64,000 bases of DNA from Pontibacter korlensis (GTDB lineage: Bacteria > Bacteroidota > Bacteroidia > Cytophagales > Hymenobacteraceae). The first letter of the stretch is position 1. Each line of letters begins with the position of its first letter. This document shows, one piece after another, positions 55,301-62,268 of the stretch. The stretch covers positions 248,001 to 312,000 of the forward strand of contig NZ_CP009621.1 in assembly GCF_000973725.1 (NCBI RefSeq), read 5' to 3'. Below the pieces are notes generated by a model, which was not told where the DNA came from, made no database searches, and saw only the letters and a list, made by a program, of their open reading frames with translations. The translations under genes were made by a program, and so were the position numbers.

Positions 55301-55594
55301 AGTTAGCGTGAAATTGCCGTCCGCATCCGTGGTGGCACCTACTGTTGTACCTTGTACAACTACAGCAGCCCCAGGTACGCCTGTTCCTTTTTCATCAGTT
55401 ACCCGTCCTCTTACTTCCAGCTGCTGCTGTACAAGAGCAAAGGCAGTAGCACTACTGGCAATTTTAGCCTGCGTCGTTTCCGGAGAAAGTAAAGCAACGG
55501 CTAGCAGTGCTATGGCAATCTTTTTGGACGAAAGTGATTCCGGGAAAGGAATAACAGAGGAAAGCACATTTGAGGTAAGGTAAATCTTTCTCAT
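52340..55594 (-). CDS. SusC/RagA-family TonB-linked outer membrane transporter
   Basis: A 1084-residue protein. The layout is an unusually long N-terminal region, a carboxypeptidase-regulatory-like domain (about 55-135, EVRGRVTDEKGTGVPGAAV), the TonB-dependent plug (about 140-250, starting GEVVVTGYGTQRKADVTGA, with IDVLKDASAAAIYGSRGANG), and a beta-barrel ending in FTLGISIVF. It imports a large ligand by TonB energy with the SusD lid. Its own promoter must lie in the 414-base gap upstream. No sigma/anti-sigma pair is seen in the window. Confidence 0.93.
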   Translation of the reverse strand: MRKIYLTSNVLSSVIPFPESLSSKKIAIALLAVALLSPETTQAKIASSATAFALVQQQLEVRGRVTDEKGTGVPGAAVVVQGTTVGATTDADGNFTLTVPNPTGTLIISSLGYRKQEVPINSRSVINVTLTSDVQALGEVVVTGYGTQRKADVTGATSTVTAEDLNAGVINNPMQAIQGKVAGLNIVSNSGDPTNNRPAIRLRGTSSLSANSEPLIVIDGVAGADLNTVAPEDIESIDVLKDASAAAIYGSRGANGVIIVTTKRGQEGRITVELSSYAGVESVSRTLPFLSADDYVNRLREQGLDVAANDYGARTDWFDELTRNAISHNHSLAVSGGTDKFTYRGSVVYLKQPGIAINSGFDRLNGRLNLTQKAINDKLEVQLLLSQQVSNKDYVDYFPFLLAGRINPTIPVYNDNGTYLQPGIAGFDEFNGSRIPGGFEIENPVARMRQITNESRDRQTLGNLKVYLEPVEGLRFGVNTSINTYNSIYGFFRPSTWRANNNNVSFGMRSEREVIDRLLELTGQYERDFGSHTFNVLGGYTYQKLSNQGLFAANRGFPDVFGYNNIGTGDNPLDREVGSYQSEAILVGFIGRVNYSYNDRYLLTANIRRDGSSRFGENNRWGWFPSLSVGWRLKEESFLQDVGFISDLKLRVGYGVTGNQEGIPDYAARPLYGRSGTYQSGGEFIGAYRPLQNANPDLKWETSSMWNVGLDFAFFDGRLSGSLELYDKNTKDLLFEYPIAIGTRYGSGNLTAVAPNILANVGEISNRGVELALDFLAVEAGDFQWRTLLNLSHNRNRVESLSSGLFQYDPESPRTYGNFGSGQGGIAEPVVLLEGRPVGQFYGPVLRGYGTNDTGAPIYLWEDFGGGGNDPFGADRTFLGDANPNLLFGWGNTLGYKSVELSFLFRGALGHQIVNGPYIYSANPNRFPGNNVVEDAFDTGIPEGLPPAFSSQWVEDGDFVRLDNFRLSYRLPNFWDQITNASVFIAGNNTFVITNYRGIDPEPRLGTSRDIYGGSQSAGVQPGGGGGAGGANLTPAEASTIRRSLGGTDITENDIRAASLSTGIEPLTFYPRTRTFTLGISIVF

Positions 55595-56008
55595 ATAATG
55601 GCCTTAAGAGATGTTAGAATATAGATGTTATAGCAAGACGTATCTCCCTTGTACCCATGGAAAAGCACTTCAGGCTCAAAAGCCTGTCTGGTGCACCATG
55701 TACTGCATGTAGTGCTCAAGCAGGGGCTTTAAATCATACTTATTCTATACTTTCCTCTTCGCTATGAGACTATTAAACCCCTCTTATCTTAACTGATTAT
55801 TTACATTAATACACATATTATTTATAAATGTTTAATAAAAATATAAGTTTTTAAACATTTATTTTACCTCCATAACTTGGTTTGATCTTAAAAACAGATA
55901 TGCTTTGGCAACCACACATCAGCGAGGGCAGTTGTCCTCAGGAAATGGAGCTTCCCATATAAGCTTACTAGCCAACAGGGGTGAAGAAAAACCTTCACAC
56001 AGCCTGTT
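55595..56008. other. Gap between the two accessory units, with an inverted repeat
   Basis: About 410 AT-rich bases, no gene. It probably contains the terminator of the SGNH unit and the promoter of the susC unit. An inverted repeat ATAAATGTTTAA / TTAAACATTTAT with a 15-base spacer lies at 55824-55862. Such a 12-bp palindrome could be a regulator site for susC. Confidence 0.5.
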
Positions 56009-57109
56009 CTACAGGCCCTTGGTTGGGGTCAGCTCATACTTGCGCAGAATCTTCAGGAGCTGCGGCTTTAACTGCTGCAGCATCCGATCAAAGCCCAAGT
56101 CGTTTGGGTGACCACCATCAATTGTGCCTTCATGATCATCGCCGAGTTGCTTGTCGTAGGAGAGTAAGTATAAGTCCTTCACCCCACTGCGTAGCAGCTT
56201 AGAAACCTCCAGTTCTATCTGCTCGTTTTGCGCTTTCACCCAGTTTCCCACTTCCTCATCGAAAGCTCCGTGTTCCCGGACAGTCCTGGGTATAACGATG
56301 ATGGGCGCCAGAGGGTGATGTTGCCTGATGGTGTTTACAAGGTAGGCTGTTCGCTCGCGGATTTCCTCAGGCGAAGAGTTCGGCACACAGTCCAGCACAA
56401 AGGCATCTGCTTTGACGGTAACTATCATATCAGCCACAGCCTTTTCCATTTTGGCGCTTCCACTTAACCCTAGGTTCAGAAAGTTAATACCGGTGTCACG
56501 GCTAAGGCGAGCAGGGTATGCCATACCTGGCCTGCTGGCTGAGGCTCCTTGCAGTATGCTGGAGCCATACATCAGGATTCGCTTTTCGAATGGGTCTTTC
56601 ATAGCCTGTAGAGAGCTTCCCTCCTCTACTCCAATTTCCAGGCTGACAGTTTCATCATACAAAGGAAGGTACAACAAGCATTCTTTCTCGCCTTCCTCCA
56701 TGTTCTGTACCAAGGTGTACGCTGTGCAGTCGCCCTTAGGCCTCCCAACACCGGCAAATTGCCAGCGGCCATCATTTTTGATATAGAGGTCCAGCCCCTC
56801 GTGGGCAATGGCAGTCATGTTGGGCAAAGTTTTGCGGCTGCTGGTGCACCATTTAGCTGCAATGACAGTACTGTTAGTTTTAAAGGCAATGGCTAAGCCT
56901 GCTGAGTTAGTTAAGCGTCTTTTTACCGCCGGAGGCATTAACGGGTGATCCGTAGTATCAACCCTATGGTAAACCTGTTGAGTAGGTAATATCTTTCCAA
57001 CCAAAGTCAGATCAGAGGCCGGTGTATAAACAATTGACTGGCCATAGGAAAAGGTTATAGTAAGGGCACAAACTACAGCCAGTGCCCACTTCATGATATC
57101 ATACTTCAT
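56009..57109 (-). CDS. SGNH/GDSL hydrolase, secreted
   Basis: A 366-residue protein with a signal peptide (MKWALAVVCALTITFSYGQS; the ATG six residues upstream is also possible). An N-terminal beta-sandwich of the SGNH_N kind (about 35-170, GLDLYIKNDGRWQF) is followed by the SGNH domain. Block I is YGSSILQGASA (Ser nucleophile), block V is DGGHPNDLGF (catalytic Asp-x-x-His). These enzymes remove acetyl or acyl esters from glycans or lipids. It is the last gene of the unit containing NAGPA and the DUF218-hemopexin gene. Confidence 0.85.
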   Translation of the reverse strand: MKYDIMKWALAVVCALTITFSYGQSIVYTPASDLTLVGKILPTQQVYHRVDTTDHPLMPPAVKRRLTNSAGLAIAFKTNSTVIAAKWCTSSRKTLPNMTAIAHEGLDLYIKNDGRWQFAGVGRPKGDCTAYTLVQNMEEGEKECLLYLPLYDETVSLEIGVEEGSSLQAMKDPFEKRILMYGSSILQGASASRPGMAYPARLSRDTGINFLNLGLSGSAKMEKAVADMIVTVKADAFVLDCVPNSSPEEIRERTAYLVNTIRQHHPLAPIIVIPRTVREHGAFDEEVGNWVKAQNEQIELEVSKLLRSGVKDLYLLSYDKQLGDDHEGTIDGGHPNDLGFDRMLQQLKPQLLKILRKYELTPTKGL

Positions 57110-57232
57110 ACTGTAGGAGTATTATACTTTTCGATGATTAGGTGCTGGGCTATAAAAAGCAGCACATTGATATTTTAGATGGAAGAGTGAAAAATAAACT
57201 ACTCTTTGCTCCTGCTAAAGCGTCATTTCTTC

Positions 57233-58117
57233 CTAACGCTCATGAAAGGTAATGACAGTCGCCACGCCACGTTCACCTGCATGGTCAAATTGTTTATTGT
57301 CGCACGGGTAGTTCACTACGCCCCGGTTTCTGACCCAAGCCGTAGATGATCCTCCGCCATCCAGGTTCATGGCCTCCACACAGCCCAGCGCATGCATCAC
57401 TGTAGCCAGTTGCTCTGTTGTCATGCCGTGTGCTTCCGTAAACCTGCCATCTACTACCACGGCGATCAGGTGGTTATCTTTTGTGATACCCACTGCAGTC
57501 CGGGGATGCCGATTGGTATTGAAGACCTGCTGCTCCTGTTTCACAAGCTCATCACTAAAAACCAGCAGGGGTCCAGATGTCAGCAACGTATGGGCTTCGG
57601 TCAGAGAGCTCCATCCGGCTGAGGGTTTCTTCACAACAGAGATGCTCCCATCTGCACCTACGGCAAAGCCTGCGTTTTCCCGGTAGGGGGTAAAGCCGCT
57701 TCGGGTGGTATGGATGATTTGCCCCTCCTTCTTGAAAAAGACCGTGGAGCCACCTTTGGAGGTGTCAAAATATGACCCGTTAATGGCCGCAGTGGCACGA
57801 AGACGCGCAGCCCCCTCACTTGTCTTCAGAAAGCCAGAGGTGACATGTGGAATGTCTATCGCTACCCCTTCATCGTTCAGGTCAATATCCAGGACAGTGA
57901 TGCTTTGGTTGGAGTTGAAAAGGTCATTGAAATGCTTATACTTCCATACAAGGGACTCTGAAACATTTCGTGTCTCCCAGTTCGCCGTGGCCAGCTGCTC
58001 GGCCACGGTTTGGGGCACCTGTACGACAGGAGGTGTCGTGTCTGGCCTTACCTGATCTTCCGAACACCCGGCCAGCAGCATGGTCGGGAGCAGCAATAGG
58101 GCTAAAAGCTTTTTCAT
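57233..58117 (-). CDS. NAGPA-domain phosphodiester glycosidase lipoprotein
   Basis: A 294-residue lipoprotein from the ATG at 58115-58117 (lipobox LLAGC; the longer frame from 58159 would overlap the upstream gene and precede the signal). The NAGPA (DUF2233) domain covers most of the rest. INGSYFD, RTAVGI, VVDGR and LDGGGSSTAWV are the conserved blocks of N-acetylglucosamine-1-phosphodiester alpha-N-acetylglucosaminidase-like proteins. Members cleave sugar phosphodiesters, so the target here may be a phosphoglycan. It lies 28 bases after the DUF218-hemopexin gene. Confidence 0.88.
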   Translation of the reverse strand: MKKLLALLLLPTMLLAGCSEDQVRPDTTPPVVQVPQTVAEQLATANWETRNVSESLVWKYKHFNDLFNSNQSITVLDIDLNDEGVAIDIPHVTSGFLKTSEGAARLRATAAINGSYFDTSKGGSTVFFKKEGQIIHTTRSGFTPYRENAGFAVGADGSISVVKKPSAGWSSLTEAHTLLTSGPLLVFSDELVKQEQQVFNTNRHPRTAVGITKDNHLIAVVVDGRFTEAHGMTTEQLATVMHALGCVEAMNLDGGGSSTAWVRNRGVVNYPCDNKQFDHAGERGVATVITFHER

Positions 58118-58145
58118 GGTTGTATCTTCTGTTGAGGCGTAGAAC

Positions 58146-59396
58146 TTACTTTTCCCCAAGTATGGCTTCCGGCCAGGCCACCTCTGTATTCTTTGGGTAA
58201 CCCGGCTCCAACTTCATACTTTCCTCCGGGGAGATGACAACGAATTCCTTTCCCCTGAACAAGTATACTTTATTCTCCCGGCTGTTATAGTCAGCTGCAT
58301 CCACGTCACCGCTGCCCCATGAAAATGGCCAGTCAGGCACTAACGTGCTGATCTTTTGGGGAGCTCCTGCAACCTTGTTCCTGCTGGCCGGTACTTGCAG
58401 GTATTCTTCTCCTTTAAACAGGTAAATCTCCTTGCTCCTCGGGTTAAAGAAGGCTGCATCCAGGTGGCCGTAGTGCCAAGGGGCGGGCAGGTTGTTCACC
58501 AGGTCTGTCAGGGGTTTGGGGTAGCCGGCATCAAGTGTTTTGGCCTCCGGGGAGAAGCGGGCATACGCTGTGCCTTTAAAAATATAGACCTTGTTATCGC
58601 TGTTGTTGTAGTAGGCTGCATCCAACTCGCCAGCCCAGGCGGCAGGAAGGGCGGGCAGGGCCAGGGCAGTTCTTTCAACACTTCCTTCACCTGGCTTTGC
58701 TGCACTTTCCACATACGCCAGACCGTTCATCAGGCGGTAAGTGGTTTGCCAGCGCTTCTTCTTGTTTTCAACCGTAAAGCTGGCACCTACCATAGGCCAA
58801 AGCGCCTTTGCAGAGAAAACCTCACTACTTACCTCTGGATCGAAGATGTTCGTGTAATTTACCTGATCAGTATTTTTAGGAAGTATACTGCCTTCTATGT
58901 GGTACACAGCCGTTACGCTGTCGTTGGCTGTGAAACGCGCTGCCACCGGAATAGCGTGCCAATGGTTAGAGACCACATAAAGCTTGTCACCGGGCCTGAT
59001 AACTTTTGTGCCGTCTGCCTTTCTGAGCATTCTGCTGTAGGTGTAGTTTTGAACCGTACTTTTGGATTTCTCCTCTTTGAAGATGATCTCGGCCGGCACT
59101 CCCTTTGCTACCAGTATTTCCTTCATTTCGGAGGCTTCGCATAGTTTGGATTGATGCGCAGCACAGCCGCCGGATACCACAATGTAGTCGAACGATGTGG
59201 GCGAGGCATAGAGTCTGTAACCAACCTCCACCCTTTCCACCAATGTGTTTTTATCTGCAGAGCCTAGAATAAGTATGCCGTTCCGCTGGCCAGTCGGCTC
59301 CTGTTGCGCCATGGCCCCGAGGCTGCAAACCTGAAAGGTTAAAAGTATAAGTACCCTGGCCACTTGTAGCTTCGGAAAGATCTTGTTTTTCATCAT
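58146..59396 (-). CDS. DUF218 (YdcF/ElyC-like) domain fused to hemopexin repeats, secreted
   Basis: A 416-residue protein with a signal peptide (cleavage after MAQ, ~31). Residues ~38-170 match DUF218: ILILGSAD at the first strand, VVSGGCAA, the SEMKEILVAKGVP helix, and SNHWHAIPVAARF. From ~256 three hemopexin-like blades follow, each starting with (D)DAA or DVDAA and containing VYIFKG, IYLFKG or VYLFRG (at about 256-308, 310-360, 363-410). A degenerate fourth may lie at 203-254. DUF218 enzymes are linked to envelope glycan and lipid-carrier metabolism. Hemopexin repeats on them are unusual and suggest substrate or surface binding. Part of a minus-strand unit. Confidence 0.8.
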   Translation of the reverse strand: MMKNKIFPKLQVARVLILLTFQVCSLGAMAQQEPTGQRNGILILGSADKNTLVERVEVGYRLYASPTSFDYIVVSGGCAAHQSKLCEASEMKEILVAKGVPAEIIFKEEKSKSTVQNYTYSRMLRKADGTKVIRPGDKLYVVSNHWHAIPVAARFTANDSVTAVYHIEGSILPKNTDQVNYTNIFDPEVSSEVFSAKALWPMVGASFTVENKKKRWQTTYRLMNGLAYVESAAKPGEGSVERTALALPALPAAWAGELDAAYYNNSDNKVYIFKGTAYARFSPEAKTLDAGYPKPLTDLVNNLPAPWHYGHLDAAFFNPRSKEIYLFKGEEYLQVPASRNKVAGAPQKISTLVPDWPFSWGSGDVDAADYNSRENKVYLFRGKEFVVISPEESMKLEPGYPKNTEVAWPEAILGEK

Positions 59397-59501
59397 CTGC
59401 TTTTGTTTTACACAAAAAGGTGCCGGGTTTCAGCAACCCTAGCACCCATACTTTATAGATGTACTTCAGGATGCTCCTGATAGCACACAAAGTATAAAGG
59501 A

Positions 59502-59532
59502 ATATGGGAAGTTATACTAGTACTCCCCATAT
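59502..59532 (-). promoter_or_regulatory. Intra-operon hairpin
   Basis: The stem ATATGGGAAGT / ACTCCCCATAT (one mismatch) with a nine-base loop lies in the 150-base gap between the beta-helix gene and the DUF218 gene. It could attenuate transcription or mark an RNA-processing point. Confidence 0.4.
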
Positions 59533-59546
59533 CCATTATAAAAAGC

Positions 59547-61232
59547 TTAGTTCCCGTCTGCCAGCGCGCCCATGGCGTGTAAGCCGGAGCGGCTGTTATG
59601 CTGCAGATCCTTTGTTATCAGGCTGCTTTCTACGGCAGGGCTAAGGCTGCTGCCCAGTTTCACCAGGTCGTCTGCGCTCATGCCGTGCTCCAAGGCAGGG
59701 TTATTCTCCCCAACAGGTACATAGGCCTCTGTAAACATGGTGCCCGCATCAAAGCTGGCTCCCTCAATGGCCTCACCATTCGCCTCATAGGCTACACTTC
59801 CCAGCACCGAGGACCCTACAACCGGGGCAGGTGCATCGGATTCATATACATCTACATCCGGCCCGTCGCCTTTCTGCTCATTACCTGAGACAATCGAGTT
59901 GTAAATGCTTACCTTGTTAACGCCTGCTCTTCTATAGATACCGCCGCCAGGTCCGTTAATCGAGTTGCCAGTAATGGTAGTGTTCACTATTACAGCCTCA
60001 TTATTATTATACATCATAACACCACCGCCTCCGTTAGCAGAAGTACTGGTATTGCCATAGATAAGGCAGTTCACCAGAAGGCCTTTGGAGTTCTGGCGGA
60101 TGTAATAAGCGGCTCCGTAGGAGCGTCCATTGTTATCAGCAATGATAGAGTTGTACATATTAACCGTGGCGTCCGGATAGCCATGAACACCTGCGGCTGT
60201 TCCGCCCGAGTTACCTTTCACCTCTGTATCATACATATGGGCAACAGACTCACTGATCCACACACCGCCGGCATTGCCAGCAGAACTGTTGTTGTTTATC
60301 TTGCTTCTGTGGATGGTGACAACTGATCCCCCGAAGGCGTACAAGCCGGCCACGTTCTTATCAGACATGTTGTCCACAATCTCGGTGTCCAGTATGTCTA
60401 CCACGGCGTTGCCGATAGTGATACCTCCGCCATAGTCTCTTCTAAAGGAGGTGCCGTTGATCTTGGCAGAGGAAGTTGCCGGACCAGCCTTACCCTCTGT
60501 GATTTTCAGGCCTTCCAGCACCACCTTCTGCCCCTCTGTTTTAGGGGCAGACACCGTGACCACGTGGTAAGACACGCCGCCGCCGGAAAGTATGGTCCGG
60601 TACTGATGAGGGCTTGCCTCGCTGCCTTCCGTGGCATCGGCCGGGTAACCTCCTTTTAAACGAACATACTTGCTGATCTCAAAAGTCACGTCACCGGCAT
60701 CCCCCGGATCGCCGCCCGTAACCGTTGCTGTCGGCGTATAAACCCCTTCAGCTATATGGATGGTGTTCCCGCTAACTGCTATGCCCAGTGCATTCTGCAG
60801 GTTAGTGGCATCGTCCCAGGAGTAACCTTCCCCGGTACCGTCTACCCTCACGTAGATGTCATCCCGGTTGCCGGCCTCCTGCGTTACCAGAATCTCCTGC
60901 TGCGTAACACCGTTTGCCGAGACTGTAATTTTTCCGGTTCTCTCGTCGTCGTCGTTTTCCTCTACCGTAAAAGAGAGGTTCACCTTGCCTTTCTCCCCGG
61001 AAGTCTGCTCCAAGCTGATCCAATCCACATCCGTTTCCACCTGCCATGCCTGGTTGGTTAGAAAAACGATAGTGTGCTTGCTGCTGGTATTTGCCACGGA
61101 GAAAGCCTGGTTCTCCAGAAACAGCCTGGGCTCAAAGTCCTCGTCGTCCTTCTTACAGCCTGCCAAGGTGACAAGTATAAAGGCAGCCAGGAAGAACCGT
61201 GTGATCAAACTGAATTGTAGTATTCTTTTCAT
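59547..61232 (-). CDS. BACON-domain, right-handed beta-helix lipoprotein
   Basis: A 561-residue lipoprotein (lipobox TLAGC, Cys26). A BACON domain occupies about 38-130 (VETDVDWISLEQTSGEKG, ISVSANGVTQQEI pattern), as in Bacteroidota carbohydrate-binding proteins. Residues ~135-520 form a parallel beta-helix with short repeating turns (ILDTEIVDN, VTIHRSKINNNSSAGN, AVIVNTTITGNS), like pectate-lyase and related polysaccharide-binding or cleaving proteins. No catalytic site is obvious. It likely binds the polymer at the surface. Confidence 0.8.
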   Translation of the reverse strand: MKRILQFSLITRFFLAAFILVTLAGCKKDDEDFEPRLFLENQAFSVANTSSKHTIVFLTNQAWQVETDVDWISLEQTSGEKGKVNLSFTVEENDDDERTGKITVSANGVTQQEILVTQEAGNRDDIYVRVDGTGEGYSWDDATNLQNALGIAVSGNTIHIAEGVYTPTATVTGGDPGDAGDVTFEISKYVRLKGGYPADATEGSEASPHQYRTILSGGGVSYHVVTVSAPKTEGQKVVLEGLKITEGKAGPATSSAKINGTSFRRDYGGGITIGNAVVDILDTEIVDNMSDKNVAGLYAFGGSVVTIHRSKINNNSSAGNAGGVWISESVAHMYDTEVKGNSGGTAAGVHGYPDATVNMYNSIIADNNGRSYGAAYYIRQNSKGLLVNCLIYGNTSTSANGGGGVMMYNNNEAVIVNTTITGNSINGPGGGIYRRAGVNKVSIYNSIVSGNEQKGDGPDVDVYESDAPAPVVGSSVLGSVAYEANGEAIEGASFDAGTMFTEAYVPVGENNPALEHGMSADDLVKLGSSLSPAVESSLITKDLQHNSRSGLHAMGALADGN

Positions 61233-61293
61233 GGGTTGATGCTGTTTTTATCAATAGCGTCAGTGAAACAGACCTGCCCCACTGACACCTTGC

Positions 61294-62256
61294 TTATTTG
61301 CTGTTGATATAATTGGTATAGAGGGATTGATAGCACGTTGCAAAGTCCTTCTCATCCTCGTAGGCGCTCTCGTACATGAACGGGCCGGTATACTCCACCG
61401 CCTCCAAGGCGGCCAGAATAGCGTTCCAGTCGTTCTTTCCTTCGCCTGAGCAAGGGAAGAAGTGGTTCTCCGCCGCCCCAGTACCATCGGCAATATGCAC
61501 CGTCTTCAAACGGCTGCCCATGGCCTTTATCAGGTTCTCCGGGTTTTTGATGTGATTCATGTCAATGGCAGAGTAGATAGACTTTGGCAGCCTGTTAAAG
61601 ATTTCCACCGTTTCCTCTACTGTTCGCATAAGCGGGCGCTCCCGGCCGTTGCTGGCCTGCAGCTCAGGTCCGAGCATATTCTCAAGCACCATCGTGGCAT
61701 TTATACTTTGCACCGCCTTGTCTAGCTCCGTGGCCGACTTGATCAGCTGGCTTTTGCGCCTGTCCCGCTCGTTGAGGCCCAGGTAATAGCTCGGGTGGAA
61801 GAGTATAACCTCCGGCTCCAGAATCCTCAGGAAAGAGATCAGCTTCGTATGCTTTGCCACCACATCCTGCCTGTCTGCCTCATTAAGGATGGACAGGTCA
61901 ATGTGCTGACCGTAGGGCATGTGCACCGACCATACTTTGATACCGGCCGCATCCGCTGCCTTCTTGGCATCCGTCAGCCTTTTGATGATTTCCTCATCGG
62001 ACAGCTTGAAGTTCCGGTTCCCATCCAGAAAAAGGCTCATACCGGAAGCTTCCACAAAACTCACCCCCACAGATTTGGCATAAGCAAGCTTCTCCGGCGT
62101 AAACTTACTGATGGCCAATCCATAGCCAATTTGGAGGGGCGCTACCGGGGTTTCTTTGGCAGGCTCCTCCGGCGCAGGCTCATCTTTCCCAGTATCACAG
62201 GCACTGAAGTTGAGCAAACAGGCAAATAGTATCGCTAACATTGCTATTCTTGTCAT
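61294..62256 (-). CDS. Sugar phosphate isomerase/epimerase-like TIM-barrel lipoprotein
   Basis: A 320-residue lipoprotein (lipobox NFSAC, Cys20) with a proline/glutamate linker to ~42. The AP-endonuclease-2/xylose-isomerase-like TIM barrel follows. VLENM, IDMNHIKNPENLI, TVHIADG and the late YESAYE match the metal-binding positions of this family. Enzymes of the fold isomerise sugars, and a lipoprotein form working on the outside of the cell is notable. It starts 12 bases after the upstream SusD-like gene. Confidence 0.8.
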   Translation of the reverse strand: MTRIAMLAILFACLLNFSACDTGKDEPAPEEPAKETPVAPLQIGYGLAISKFTPEKLAYAKSVGVSFVEASGMSLFLDGNRNFKLSDEEIIKRLTDAKKAADAAGIKVWSVHMPYGQHIDLSILNEADRQDVVAKHTKLISFLRILEPEVILFHPSYYLGLNERDRRKSQLIKSATELDKAVQSINATMVLENMLGPELQASNGRERPLMRTVEETVEIFNRLPKSIYSAIDMNHIKNPENLIKAMGSRLKTVHIADGTGAAENHFFPCSGEGKNDWNAILAALEAVEYTGPFMYESAYEDEKDFATCYQSLYTNYINSK

Positions 62257-62268
62257 GAGTGTGAAAAA

